A DNA stretch of 40,753 bases, from assembly GCA_947498595.1 (NCBI GenBank), contig CANMKX010000034.1, forward strand, positions 1 through 40,753, given 5' to 3'. This DNA comes from an uncultured Aquimarina sp. (GTDB taxonomy: Bacteria; Bacteroidota; Bacteroidia; Flavobacteriales; Flavobacteriaceae). The notes beneath the pieces are model-generated. The model had not been told where the DNA came from and made no database searches. It saw only the letters and a program-made list of their open reading frames with translations. Numbering within the stretch: the stretch's first letter is position 1; every line of letters begins with the position of its first letter. This document shows positions 8,929 to 16,856 of the stretch, in pieces. Position numbers and translations under genes: made by a program.

Positions 8929-9645
8929 TTAAAAATTTTCAGAAAATGCAATCGGTAATTCCGCAATATATGATGGGATATTGATATAAAGTAAATCATC
9001 AGGATTACTCATCTCACCAAACAAACGTAGAATACCATCATTTTCCATAGTATAGCGTAACATCTCAAAATTTTGATTAAAAATAACCCCTTCCATATAA
9101 AAATTGGAATCCTCAGGAATCGGTAATTGAAACCCTTCTCCGTCCAACACTTGAAGATCACTACGTAAATGAAGACGATTGACCAGTACCATGTTTTCGT
9201 TAAGAATAGAGTAACTATCACGATTTTCGATCAGATTATAAACAGCATCAAGATCATTTTCTCCCATTTGCAATACACGAGTAACAGTAGGACGAGGCGG
9301 GGTTACATAGGTCAATTGTACAATAAAGCGCTCCTCACTAAAAAGCAAGAGATAAGAAATTCCCTCCAGTAGGCTATCGGCTTCTAAAGGCAATATGCTT
9401 CCATTCACTATAGCCATAATAGGCACTGCACCTAAACCATCAACATTTAAGCTGGCATGCCCCGTATTATCGGCATCAAAACGGACATGTAAGATCATTT
9501 CCTCGGTTAATTGCTCTAAAGGAGGATCGAGTTGTAATTCAAATAGGTTTTCATCAATCATGGTCGTAACCCCATAAGCAATAGAAGTATTAAGTACTAT
9601 AGGCTCATCAGCAGAGCTGTTACACGAACTTTGGTATCCAGACAT
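8929..9645 (-). CDS. Phage fibre/receptor-binding-type protein
   Basis: This 238-residue protein contains a region (about 48-110) reading DADNTGHASLNVDGLGAVPI, then a short hydrophobic loop, then GISYLLLFSEERFIVQL. This is the pattern of the repeated domain in phage tail fibres (TLNVNGLGAKPI...Y.L.YDG..F.L). The rest is beta-rich without a membrane helix or signal peptide. Function as a spike or host-binding protein is inferred from that domain. It lies directly before the small membrane protein and the M15 peptidase, and after the lysis-type genes. Confidence 0.65.
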   Translation of the reverse strand: MSGYQSSCNSSADEPIVLNTSIAYGVTTMIDENLFELQLDPPLEQLTEEMILHVRFDADNTGHASLNVDGLGAVPIMAIVNGSILPLEADSLLEGISYLLLFSEERFIVQLTYVTPPRPTVTRVLQMGENDLDAVYNLIENRDSYSILNENMVLVNRLHLRSDLQVLDGEGFQLPIPEDSNFYMEGVIFNQNFEMLRYTMENDGILRLFGEMSNPDDLLYINIPSYIAELPIAFSENF

Positions 9646-9655
9646 ATATATAAAT

Positions 9656-10084
9656 TTAAAAAGAAGAAATAATAAGGCTAAAGAACAATATACCAGTAGT
9701 ACCCCATAACCAATACTGGCGTTTACGATAAGCTTTGAGCCGATATTGAGTTTGATGGTAGCTATGGAGTAATTGCGTTTGTTGTTGCTGATTTTGGAAC
9801 AATTTTAAATCAGCAAGTTTTAATTGTTGCGTTGTAGCTTGCAAGCTACTATCTTTCCACTGCAAGAGTAATTCGAGATACTGATATTGCTTATGTATTA
9901 TAGCTAATTGTTTTGTATCGTATTGTCCTTTAGCAAGCCACTGGGCAATACCTCTAGCTTGAGGGAGTGTAAAACAACAATGGGTAGCTCCTTCAAGGGA
10001 GCGAATCTTTGGGGTGAAATCCTGCGAAAAACTCGCGAAGCTCCCTCCCAGTAGCAGAATCCAAATGATGCTGTTGTATATCAT
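9656..10084 (-). CDS. Exported coiled-coil protein with C-terminal helix, possible lysis protein
   Basis: The 142-residue product has a signal peptide (about 1-20, ending SFASFSQ). Next come a pair of cysteines (HCCFTLPQARGIAQWLAKGQ), a Gln-rich coiled coil and a C-terminal membrane helix (YWLWGTTGILFFSLIISSF). The start lies inside the end of the preceding gene, overlapping it by 92 bases in another frame. That embedding recalls the Rz/Rz1 spanin arrangement, but there is no lipobox here, so it is not a standard o-spanin. Similar exported, C-terminally anchored proteins occur near holins in Bacteroidota phages as far as I recall. Confidence 0.55.
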   Translation of the reverse strand: MIYNSIIWILLLGGSFASFSQDFTPKIRSLEGATHCCFTLPQARGIAQWLAKGQYDTKQLAIIHKQYQYLELLLQWKDSSLQATTQQLKLADLKLFQNQQQQTQLLHSYHQTQYRLKAYRKRQYWLWGTTGILFFSLIISSF

Positions 10085-10301
10085 AGCTTTGATGTAATTG
10101 AGGCAGCTTTTGCTGCTGTTGTTGTAGTAATTTTTGCAGACTATCCTGCTGTAATTGATAAGAGACTAATTGGGTTTCAAATGCTTGCTGTGTAGCTTGC
10201 CATTGCTGTTGTTGTTGAACTACAATGTCAGGAGTTTTCAAAGGGACTTCTTTAGGATTTGAAATCCAAACCCCTATGACAAATCCCAAGCCGCCTATCA
10301 A
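9993..10301 (-). CDS. Gln-rich coiled-coil membrane protein, i-spanin-like
   Basis: The product (about 102 residues) has a short N-terminal hydrophobic stretch followed by a long Gln-rich coiled coil, as in Rz-type inner-membrane spanins. There is no ATG. The first plausible start is TTG at 10299-10301, but the frame stays open upstream for 19 codons to a TAA, and those codons (IKSFNLALIAQYV before the TTG) would complete a normal-length membrane helix. The true start may therefore be a rare codon upstream. Its 3' end overlaps the next gene by 92 bases. Confidence 0.5.
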   Translation of the reverse strand: MIGGLGFVIGVWISNPKEVPLKTPDIVVQQQQQWQATQQAFETQLVSYQLQQDSLQKLLQQQQQKLPQLHQSYDIQQHHLDSATGRELREFFAGFHPKDSLP

Positions 10302-10326
10302 TACGTACTGTGCTATTAGGGCTAGA

Positions 10327-10659
10327 TTAAAAGATTTGATCTGTATTGGATTTAGAGGTTAGTTTTCGTAGTAAAAAATCGAGTAAAAGCTTATGAAACA
10401 CCATGGCAAAAACCAAGGATTGTACCAAGCTCTCTAGGGTTGTTTTTCCCCCATCTCTAAGCCAAAAAATAAAACTGCCATAGAGGATTCCTACTAATAA
10501 AACCCTGTAGCGTTTGGGTAATTCAAATCCGATAGCATTCCCTAACCATTTCAAGAGAGGGCTTCGATGAAGTCCATAGACCAATACGATAAAGGTGATG
10601 ATAAAAGTCCAGTCCAATTGCTGGAAGTAATGCGATAAAGGTTGCCATAACAGTTCCAT
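10327..10659 (-). CDS. Small multi-helix membrane protein, holin-like
   Basis: The 110-residue product has about three hydrophobic segments (roughly 16-30, 53-67, 78-93) separated by short charged loops, with a basic C-terminus. Size, topology and position just upstream of the coiled-coil pair suggest a holin, which opens the inner membrane for lysis. No specific holin family is recognised. The gap to the next gene is about 25 bases. Confidence 0.5.
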   Translation of the reverse strand: MELLWQPLSHYFQQLDWTFIITFIVLVYGLHRSPLLKWLGNAIGFELPKRYRVLLVGILYGSFIFWLRDGGKTTLESLVQSLVFAMVFHKLLLDFLLRKLTSKSNTDQIF

Positions 10660-10676
10660 AGTATCTGTATTAAAAA

Positions 10677-10898
10677 TTAAGTATTCGTTTTTTTAAGCTG
10701 CTTTAGAATCGCAGTCAATTGTGGATTGGGGAAGTATACCTTAAAGAGTTGCGCTATAAGCAGCACAGATACTCCAGCAATGACCATTCCTGCTATGAGC
10801 TGTAAGAGCGTTTGCTGTTCAATGGTCAAGGTAATATCCGTTTTTATTCCATCCTCATCTAGGAGGTTTTCTAAGTAATCTGAGAGTTTTCTACCCAT
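10677..10898 (-). CDS. 73-residue single-helix membrane protein
   Basis: An acidic N-terminal half (LSDYLENLLDEDG) is followed by one long hydrophobic helix (about 30-50) and a basic end (LKQLKKTNT). I chose the ATG at 10898; a GTG one codon earlier is possible. It has no known family. It lies between the paired annexin-like proteins and the holin-like gene. Confidence 0.5.
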   Translation of the reverse strand: MGRKLSDYLENLLDEDGIKTDITLTIEQQTLLQLIAGMVIAGVSVLLIAQLFKVYFPNPQLTAILKQLKKTNT

Positions 10899-10911
10899 CA
10901 CTATATAGTAA

Positions 10912-11487
10912 TTATGCCAGTCGATATTTAGGTAATTGTGCTACAGGACGTGTCACTAAAAGGGCTAACTCTTTGCTACTAAGAAAGTCTTTTAAATAGT
11001 TCCATAAATCCAATTTATAAGTCTTCCAAAAAACAGTAGATAAGGTAGAGACTTGTGTTTTATCCTGTAATTGTTGACTAAAAATACGCTGAACGATTTC
11101 TTCATTATCATTAAAAATTCCTTTCGCCTCTTTGAGTTGCTTTGCCCAAGTGGAAGCGGTTTTCTGATCCAAAAGCTGAATGGGTTTTTGAAGCCAACGT
11201 TGTACTTCTAAAACATAGGCTTGGGTAAAAGGTTGTTCCCAATCAGGAATGGTTACTGTCTTTGTTTTGGTATGAGATGTTATTTTAGGAACAGTAGTAG
11301 TACTAGCGCTAGTATTTTGTTCCATATTTTTAGGACTAAGAGTGGTTAAGGAACGAATGTCTTTTTGCCGCTCTAATCGTTTCTTTTTCTTAGAGTGCAA
11401 CACATACCATGTAACTCCTAATCCAGCTAGAAGCACACCGCCTATGATAGCATAATGAGTGGTTGTGATTTTGGGGGTTGATTTCAT
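10912..11487 (-). CDS. Membrane-anchored protein, annexin-like paralog A
   Basis: The 191-residue protein has an N-terminal membrane helix (about 12-30) followed by KKKKR, a low-complexity Thr-rich linker, and a helical domain from about 90. That domain has the pattern KEAKGIFNDNEEIVQRIFSQ, then VSTLSTVFWKTYKLDLWNYL, then LSSKELALLV. This resembles helical domains in Bacteroidota phage and membrane proteins that look annexin-like in sequence. The next gene upstream (11500-11991) encodes a paralog with the same layout and the same end (LPKIPYRE/LPKYR). It is probably a virion membrane or scaffold component. Confidence 0.55.
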   Translation of the reverse strand: MKSTPKITTTHYAIIGGVLLAGLGVTWYVLHSKKKKRLERQKDIRSLTTLSPKNMEQNTSASTTTVPKITSHTKTKTVTIPDWEQPFTQAYVLEVQRWLQKPIQLLDQKTASTWAKQLKEAKGIFNDNEEIVQRIFSQQLQDKTQVSTLSTVFWKTYKLDLWNYLKDFLSSKELALLVTRPVAQLPKYRLA

Positions 11488-11499
11488 ATCATAATAGGT

Positions 11500-11991
11500 T
11501 TATACGTGTTCTCTATACGGAATTTTAGGAAGTATTTTCTGAAGTTGCTCCAATTCTTGGGCATCCAGATGCGTCTGAAATTTTGAGATTAAGGCGGTTC
11601 CTGTTTGTTTTAAAAATGCCTGAGCTACTTGTGCTAATTGCACTTTATCTTGAAGTTGTTTTAGAACTTGGTATATCTGTTGTTCATCATCCCCTCCATA
11701 GTACCATGGACGAAAACTCTCGGCTAATTGCTTTGCTAGGCGTGCTGCGGCACTAGACTTTAACATTAATATGCGCCCTGTAGCTTGTTGTTGCACTCTT
11801 TGTATATAATGAGGAGAAAAGGCAGCTTCTGCTTCCAATTGAATCCCACTAGGCTGTAGTCTGTGCAACAATTCTTTTACCAAACGCTGGTAGCGATTGC
11901 GGTGTTTATTTCGCCGTACTAAATACCCAACACTCGTTAATAAAGCCAAGGTAGTTACGACCCCTAAAGAAAGCGCTGTTTTCTTGTTCAT
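11500..11991 (-). CDS. Membrane-anchored protein, annexin-like paralog B
   Basis: The 163-residue product has one N-terminal helix (about 6-25) followed by RRNKHRNRYQR, then a helical domain. Parts line up with the downstream paralog: ARLAKQLAESFRPW with STWAKQLKEAKG, DDEQQIYQVLKQLQDKVQLA with DNEEIVQRIFSQQLQDKTQV, and LPKIPYRE with LPKYR. The two genes look like an old tandem duplication that has diverged widely. Its 3' neighbour is 12 bases away, and its start overlaps the end of the upstream gene by 4 bases (ATGA type). Confidence 0.55.
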   Translation of the reverse strand: MNKKTALSLGVVTTLALLTSVGYLVRRNKHRNRYQRLVKELLHRLQPSGIQLEAEAAFSPHYIQRVQQQATGRILMLKSSAAARLAKQLAESFRPWYYGGDDEQQIYQVLKQLQDKVQLAQVAQAFLKQTGTALISKFQTHLDAQELEQLQKILPKIPYREHV

Positions 11992-12440
11992 CGGCGTGGT
12001 AATGCATTAAGTACTCTTCCCATTGGAGTTGCCAGACTTGCTAATTCTAAAGGAGAAGTCGTGCGAGAAACATTCCAAACCCAGTACCCCAATAATAGCA
12101 ATACAAAAACTAAAACCGTGGGAATTGCCAATCGCAAAACATTGGATACGCCTACGCTTAGTCCTAACAGATTTTCTCCTACAGTTCCCAATTGTGCAAT
12201 ATTGCGACTTACGGTAGTAGATACATCAATTTGCTGTTGTGTTAGCCACTGATTAAAGCTTGCCTCGGTCGTACATATTGCACGTCCGTTTGCTTGCCAT
12301 GTTACTAACCATAGTACTTTAGCACGTTGTTTTCCAACCATTGCTTGAAGTTGCCTAAAATATTGCTGCCATAGTGGACAAGGATCTTGCTGTTGAGGAA
12401 TTACCAAAGTATACTGATCAAAGGTCATCTGAATTGCCAT
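11988..12440 (-). CDS. C-terminally anchored membrane protein, unknown function
   Basis: The 150-residue protein has a soluble N-terminal part of about 100 residues rich in Gln and Trp, one strong helix (about 104-124, IPTVLVFVLLLLGYWVW) and a short basic tail ending in Arg-Arg. I recognise no family. It overlaps the next gene by 4 bases, so it is translationally coupled to it. Confidence 0.5.
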   Translation of the reverse strand: MAIQMTFDQYTLVIPQQQDPCPLWQQYFRQLQAMVGKQRAKVLWLVTWQANGRAICTTEASFNQWLTQQQIDVSTTVSRNIAQLGTVGENLLGLSVGVSNVLRLAIPTVLVFVLLLLGYWVWNVSRTTSPLELASLATPMGRVLNALPRR

Positions 12441-12449
12441 AAAAAAAAG

Positions 12450-12608
12450 CTAGGTTATAAGTGTTGTTACAGTTTCTTGCGGTGTCTCTTGCGCTTGCAA
12501 GATTCGCTCATATTGATCTTTCAATTGTGCTAATTCTTGTTTATGATAGTGCAAATACCATTGCCTACCCAACCAAAAACCAACACCAATAGCCAATGCT
12601 GTTCTCAT
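12450..12608 (-). CDS. 52-residue single-helix membrane protein
   Basis: The ATG is at 12606-12608 and the TAG at 12450-12452. The product begins MRTALAIGVGFWLGRQWYLH and continues as a short amphipathic, Gln/Glu-rich helix. It lies 3 bases after the NlpC/P60 gene and 9 bases before the next gene. The tight spacing, the hydrophobic N-terminus and the resemblance in layout to the 46- and 58-residue proteins of the block support it as real. Confidence 0.55.
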   Translation of the reverse strand: MRTALAIGVGFWLGRQWYLHYHKQELAQLKDQYERILQAQETPQETVTTLIT

Positions 12609-12611
12609 AGA

Positions 12612-13055
12612 TTAGATTGTTTTAGGAGTGAGACGACGGTATCCAAGCAATCGAGAGCTTGGATACGCTTTGATGTTTACTTGGTTTTGTTGATTTCCTC
12701 CCAAAACATAAATCCATTTACCATCTTCAGACTGATTGATGTAAAAACCTACGTGTCCTTTCCAGCTCTTAGGAGAGCTTCTCCAAAAAATAACAACATC
12801 CCCAAGTTGTGGATTGGTTATGGGAGTACCTACTGTTAACCATGAACGCGCATGCAGCTTTCCGCTAGTTTCCATCCCTGCTTTTTGAGCTATATAATTG
12901 ACAAAAGCAGCGCACCAAGCGGTTTCATCTGTGCGTACCCAATGGTGTCCAATCTCTTTGAAATACTGTAAAATTCTAGGATGATGTTTGGTCTTACGAA
13001 CATCTTCTGTGATTCCATATTCGGCTAATGCCAAGTAAATACATGATTGCATCAT
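12612..13055 (-). CDS. NlpC/P60-like cell-wall hydrolase (TIGR02594 type)
   Basis: The 147-residue protein has the features of the TIGR02594 family: ETAWCAAFVNYIAQKAG with probable catalytic Cys48, KLHARSWLTVGTP, GDVVIFWR, KGHVGFYIN with catalytic His101, and VLGGNQQNQVNI followed by SRLLGYRRL. Relatives act on peptidoglycan peptide links and are often phage-encoded. There is no signal peptide or membrane helix, so it may act as an endolysin released by a holin, or be packed in the particle. It is the second wall-directed hydrolase of the block, along with the M15 peptidase. Confidence 0.85.
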   Translation of the reverse strand: MMQSCIYLALAEYGITEDVRKTKHHPRILQYFKEIGHHWVRTDETAWCAAFVNYIAQKAGMETSGKLHARSWLTVGTPITNPQLGDVVIFWRSSPKSWKGHVGFYINQSEDGKWIYVLGGNQQNQVNIKAYPSSRLLGYRRLTPKTI

Positions 13056-13083
13056 TTATAGTGTTTTTATAATGGTTAAAAAA

Positions 13084-14829
13084 TTAAGCTAACGCTCGTA
13101 ATTGCTCCAAGAGCGCTTCTTTTTGTTGGTATTGGAGTATGATGGTAATGGTTTGTTTTGGAGCAATTTCAAAACGCCAACGGGTACGTCCATCCACAAG
13201 CGTATGCTGTAATGCAGTTACCTCAGAAACATTGCTAAAGTTTTGAGGACTTTCATAATTACGCAATGAGATTGGTGTACGCTTCCACGCACCATGAATA
13301 CTTTGTTGTTCTAATGCCAAGACGGCAAAACGTTCTGTACCAGATAACACAAACTTGGCATGGTGTAATTGTGCGGGCTGGTGTGTAAATTCTTCTCTTC
13401 GAGCATAGTATTCAGGATTGATCGTTACACTTGCTTGCAGACTCAATTCCTTGACCTCTTGAGCAAGACTATCCAATACAAAGTATTTTTCTGCGGAGTA
13501 CTGTAATACGGGAGCTTGCAAATTAGCTATAGGTAGGGGAGCTATAAAATCTCCTATATTGATATCAAAAACAAAAAGTTGTGCTAATTCAGGACTTACC
13601 AAATATAATACCTCTTCTTCTGCAAGTAACAGAAGTTGTGTTATAGGAGCACTAAGCGGTGTTTGAGCTATAATTTCAAATGTATCTAAATCGATATGCA
13701 ATAGTCCTTCTGACTCACTATACACCCATAAAATACGATGCGTTGTACTGACTACTGCTGTTACCATTGCAGCTATAGTCAGTGAAGCATTAAGGTTTCC
13801 TTGTCCATCCCAAAATTCTAATACAGCATTACGACGGCTCAGTACTGCAAATCCTTCCCAACGATCCGCGACAATAATTTGATCAGGAAGTCTGGTAGAA
13901 AGTGTTTCTAATACTTCATGATTTTTAGCATCGATTACAGTAATTGTATCACTACTGAGATTGGCAACCAATATAGTTTCACTACTGTGGTGATAAGCAA
14001 TGGCTATAGGGCGTTTGCCTACAGGAATTTCTGTTATAAAATCCCCAAGAGAAGTGAGCACACTTACAGTATCGGCTACTGAATTGGCAACAAACATCGT
14101 TCCTGTTGTTATTTCAAAAGCAATGGCTACAGGAGAATATTGCCCTGCGATATTGGTATTGGGTACTACAGAAATGGTCTGCTGGTTTGCTGTGGTAAAT
14201 TCATAACGAGTTAAAGTGTTAGCCAATTGATTTACGACTAATAAAACATCTTCAAGCGGATGCAAATACATCGCAATCGGAGCGTTTCCAGTTGGTATTG
14301 AAAGCCCTGTTTGCATGGGTATTTGTGGATCTTCTGCTAGTATTGGGGGTTTTTCATTTCCGCCCCAAAGCGTTACCTCATGTGCTTGTAAGCTATGATT
14401 GGTAAGTGTTAATTGTGTTCGTTCTAATGGGGTTTTTAAATCAGCAGTTGCTACAGCTTGAAAAGCCTGTCTTGGATACCAAGGAAATGGCTGTCTTTTT
14501 TGCAAACGCTTGTATTGATTTCCGCTAAAGGAATCTGTATTCGTTACTGAAGCAATGGCATAAGTATCTTCCTCATTGTTAGTGTTTGTAATAGGCATAT
14601 CTAATTCTGAAGTATCTAAAAAATCATCATAAGTCGTTTCATTTTTCAGAGGTGCTGCCACAGTTTTTGAGTTGGTAGTATGCAGGTTCGTTTGTAGAGA
14701 CTTAGCTTGTACTGCCTTGTTTTCTATCGTTTTTTCAAGTCGTTTTTGATACCAATAATATCCTAACACAATACCAACAGTAAAACCAGTAGTAATGCCT
14801 AACCAAGGAGGTGTTGTAGTATGTTTCAT
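13084..14829 (-). CDS. Membrane-anchored structural protein with inserted beta-propeller
   Basis: The 581-residue protein has an N-terminal membrane helix (about 10-26), a linker, and a beta segment (136-160, LTLTNHSLQAHEVTLWGGN). A YncE-like beta-propeller follows (about 175-465), with repeated blade motifs such as PIAIAYHHSSETILVANLSS and DTVSVLTSLGDFITEIPVGK. A second beta segment (466-567) contains SPQNFSNVSEV. The two flanking segments line up with one continuous domain of the 316-residue protein at 18322-19272, so the propeller appears inserted into a shared fold. It might be a large capsid or spike protein with the propeller exposed for attachment or enzymatic contact. That role is inference. 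A free-standing YncE-type surface protein is the main alternative, but it would not explain the flanking homology. Confidence 0.7.
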   Translation of the reverse strand: MKHTTTPPWLGITTGFTVGIVLGYYWYQKRLEKTIENKAVQAKSLQTNLHTTNSKTVAAPLKNETTYDDFLDTSELDMPITNTNNEEDTYAIASVTNTDSFSGNQYKRLQKRQPFPWYPRQAFQAVATADLKTPLERTQLTLTNHSLQAHEVTLWGGNEKPPILAEDPQIPMQTGLSIPTGNAPIAMYLHPLEDVLLVVNQLANTLTRYEFTTANQQTISVVPNTNIAGQYSPVAIAFEITTGTMFVANSVADTVSVLTSLGDFITEIPVGKRPIAIAYHHSSETILVANLSSDTITVIDAKNHEVLETLSTRLPDQIIVADRWEGFAVLSRRNAVLEFWDGQGNLNASLTIAAMVTAVVSTTHRILWVYSESEGLLHIDLDTFEIIAQTPLSAPITQLLLLAEEEVLYLVSPELAQLFVFDINIGDFIAPLPIANLQAPVLQYSAEKYFVLDSLAQEVKELSLQASVTINPEYYARREEFTHQPAQLHHAKFVLSGTERFAVLALEQQSIHGAWKRTPISLRNYESPQNFSNVSEVTALQHTLVDGRTRWRFEIAPKQTITIILQYQQKEALLEQLRALA

Positions 14830-14862
14830 AGCAAATGTCTTTCGTCTAAATAATTATAAGGA

Positions 14863-15606
14863 TCATTCCTTCGTAGATTCGATAAATTGAATCAAATCTT
14901 GTGTACGTTTAAGTTGCGCTTGTCCTACTAACTCAGGATACGATCCAAAGATTTTTGTTACCGCATAAATTGCTTCTATTTTAGGAAACCCATATCCTAG
15001 GTAATGCCGTATGCCGCATCGATCCGCAATGGTTTGACTACGGGCATTTAAAAACCAATGACAGCCTTCATGCGCTAAGATGGCTACACGAATCGGAATG
15101 CTGAAAGGACGAAACCATCGTTGAGAGATTTGTACTCTAGGCATGTGTCGATGAATTCGTGCTGGGGTTATGACTTCTTTACCTTGCGCATCGGTAAGCT
15201 TCGGTAAAAGTTGAAATAAAAACTCTTGCGCAGGGCTTTCATAAAATCCCGTGGGTACATACCCAACCTTTTGAGCAAAATCAATAGCAAACTCCATAAA
15301 ACGATGTTGTGCTGGATGCATCCAAGCTGTTTGTGGAGTTAAGGGAGTTAATGCCACTTGTGTTATTTGAATCCCCGTGCTAGTTCCCGTTACACTGTTA
15401 TGAATTTCTAAAACCAATGCTTTAGGAGATACAGGCAAGGATATTAACAAACGTCTGCGTTTTTTTACAACCGCTTTTCGTCTTAAATAATCACTATAAG
15501 GCTTGCTTGGATCACTCACCTTTATATTCAATTGCATTGGAGCTTTTACTGTGATCACTAGAGATAGTTGAAAACTTCTCGATTCGGATGCGATAGGAAT
15601 TCTCAT
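14863..15606 (-). CDS. HExxH metalloprotease with N-terminal beta domain
   Basis: In this 247-residue protein, residues 1-90 are beta-rich (SFQLSLVITVKAPMQLNIKV, ALVLEIHNS). The C-terminal part has AILAHEGCHWFLN with the zinc motif HEGCH at 179-183, followed by ADRCGI (Asp195) and a conserved LGYGFPKIEAIYA with Glu211. Similar spacing is seen in phage-type metalloproteases, where Asp or Glu supplies the third ligand. It might process structural proteins during assembly, which is a guess from its place among them. It overlaps the next gene by 4 bases. Confidence 0.65.
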   Translation of the reverse strand: MRIPIASESRSFQLSLVITVKAPMQLNIKVSDPSKPYSDYLRRKAVVKKRRRLLISLPVSPKALVLEIHNSVTGTSTGIQITQVALTPLTPQTAWMHPAQHRFMEFAIDFAQKVGYVPTGFYESPAQEFLFQLLPKLTDAQGKEVITPARIHRHMPRVQISQRWFRPFSIPIRVAILAHEGCHWFLNARSQTIADRCGIRHYLGYGFPKIEAIYAVTKIFGSYPELVGQAQLKRTQDLIQFIESTKE

Positions 15607-16088
15607 AGATTTGTATGCTTATTAGATCGTATCACAACATAGCTAAGTATGCTCAGCCCTACAATTCCTCCTGCGATATACCAAAGGGTAGGATCTTTTT
15701 TTAATGCCTTTGTATCTGTAGCAGTGCCAGCACCAGTATTTTCTCTAGCCTTTTCAGCACGTCCATCGGTAGTTGTATTTCCGTTTTGAGTATTTATTGT
15801 ATGCGAGGCTTCTTGTCGTTCCGATTTTTTTAAAAGCGTATCAATAGCGCTGCCTACTGCCGCACCGCCACCAATATCTTCATACGCATTGCCCATGCGT
15901 TTCCAAAAGTCTTTACGTTTGACTTTACGCGCTATCCGTTTAGGATCATTTTTTCGCGCTTCTCTACGTGCTTTACGTTGCGCACGTCTTTCTTTTCTTC
16001 GCTTTCGACGGGCAGCACGTTGGGTTGCATTTCCAAAAATGAATGCATCTTCAGCAGTAGAATCGTATTGAGGATTAAAACTCAGCAT
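15603..16088 (-). CDS. Basic protein with C-terminal membrane helix
   Basis: The 161-residue protein has a strongly Arg/Lys-rich N-terminal region (about 22-65, for example RRKRRKERRAQRKARREARK), a Gly-rich segment and a polar linker. It ends with a C-terminal helix (about 133-152, IAGGIVGLSILSYVVI). The basic part could bind DNA and the helix could hold it on a membrane, as expected for a protein linking a genome to a virion membrane. This is inference; no family is recognised. Confidence 0.55.
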   Translation of the reverse strand: MLSFNPQYDSTAEDAFIFGNATQRAARRKRRKERRAQRKARREARKNDPKRIARKVKRKDFWKRMGNAYEDIGGGAAVGSAIDTLLKKSERQEASHTINTQNGNTTTDGRAEKARENTGAGTATDTKALKKDPTLWYIAGGIVGLSILSYVVIRSNKHTNL

Positions 16089-16096
16089 AGCATGAA

Positions 16097-16324
16097 TTAT
16101 AATATATACATGACCAAAAGAGTAGAATCTTCTGGATCTATTTCTAATGTTTCATACCCTTTTCCTACAAAGGGATAGCTTTTGGCTTCACCTGAAGCTA
16201 AGATTGTATTGTTCACCGTTGCAGCGCTTAGCCCGATGTTTTTTATAGAAGCAAAGAGAAAACCTACGGGCAATTCCATTGGTTTCTGAATTTCAAGCTC
16301 GTTAGGAGTTACTAAAGGATTCAT
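16097..16324 (-). CDS. Small beta-rich protein, unknown function
   Basis: This 75-residue protein has no membrane helix. It is predicted beta-rich: FASIKNIGLSAATVNNTILA, then GEAKSYPFVGKGYETLEID, then STLLVMYIL. The pattern (short strands with an N-nonpolar-G turn, then a GxGY turn) resembles small virion decoration or vertex proteins, but I cannot name a family. It lies 8 bases upstream of the basic membrane protein gene. Confidence 0.5.
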   Translation of the reverse strand: MNPLVTPNELEIQKPMELPVGFLFASIKNIGLSAATVNNTILASGEAKSYPFVGKGYETLEIDPEDSTLLVMYIL

Positions 16325-16353
16325 ATTCTTTTCAATTTAAAAATTAGAAGGAT

Positions 16354-16836
16354 TTATTGTTTAGAAAAATAACTGTAAAGTCCGATGCCAGTACCTAGTA
16401 CCGTTACTCCAGCGATTCCCCAGTACAACCATTTTTTAGAGGTTTTCTTTGGTGTTGAGCTATTCTTTTCGTGTACTGTTTTTGTTTGATCAACGGTCAT
16501 TTTGGTTGCCATAGCATTGGATAATGGGATGGTTTCTTGTAACGGATTAGGCTTGTTTTTGGTTGTGGGTCTTTTTTTTAAGAGGGCTTGTTTTCGCTTT
16601 TTCTTATGGTATTTAGAAGGGAGATCAGGTTTGATCTTAACAATACGCATGGGTTTTCTATACGGTTTTGCGACCTGTTTAATAAGATGTTGCATCGTAT
16701 CAGGAGCACGTCCCATAGAATACTTAGGAAATGGTCTTCCAATAAAACGTTTCTTACGATATTTGGTTGTTGCCGAATGTCGTCGTTGGAGTTCTTTAGC
16801 CATTGCTGGAGCTATAAAAGGATCGTATGTATGCAT
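16354..16836 (-). CDS. Basic protein with C-terminal membrane helix
   Basis: The 160-residue protein is rich in Lys and Arg over its first 100 residues (YRKKRFIGRPFPKYSMGR, KYHKKKRKQALLKKRP). A polar Thr/Lys linker leads to a Gly-rich C-terminal helix (about 136-157, GIAGVTVLGTGIGLYSYF). Layout and position are like those of the 161-residue neighbour, although I see no clear sequence homology. It is probably a virion membrane protein that contacts nucleic acid. Confidence 0.5.
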   Translation of the reverse strand: MHTYDPFIAPAMAKELQRRHSATTKYRKKRFIGRPFPKYSMGRAPDTMQHLIKQVAKPYRKPMRIVKIKPDLPSKYHKKKRKQALLKKRPTTKNKPNPLQETIPLSNAMATKMTVDQTKTVHEKNSSTPKKTSKKWLYWGIAGVTVLGTGIGLYSYFSKQ

Positions 16837-16856
16837 AAAATAATAGGGATCATAAA

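Noticed and set aside
12023..12252. Plus-strand open frames opposite the membrane-protein genes, and similar shadows elsewhere in the cluster
   Set aside because: They lie entirely opposite better-supported genes with tight operon spacing and have no motifs of their own.
13084..14829. Ordinary secreted YncE-type beta-propeller protein
   Set aside because: It has no cleavable signal peptide, and the parts flanking the propeller match the 316-residue neighbour, which a simple propeller would not.
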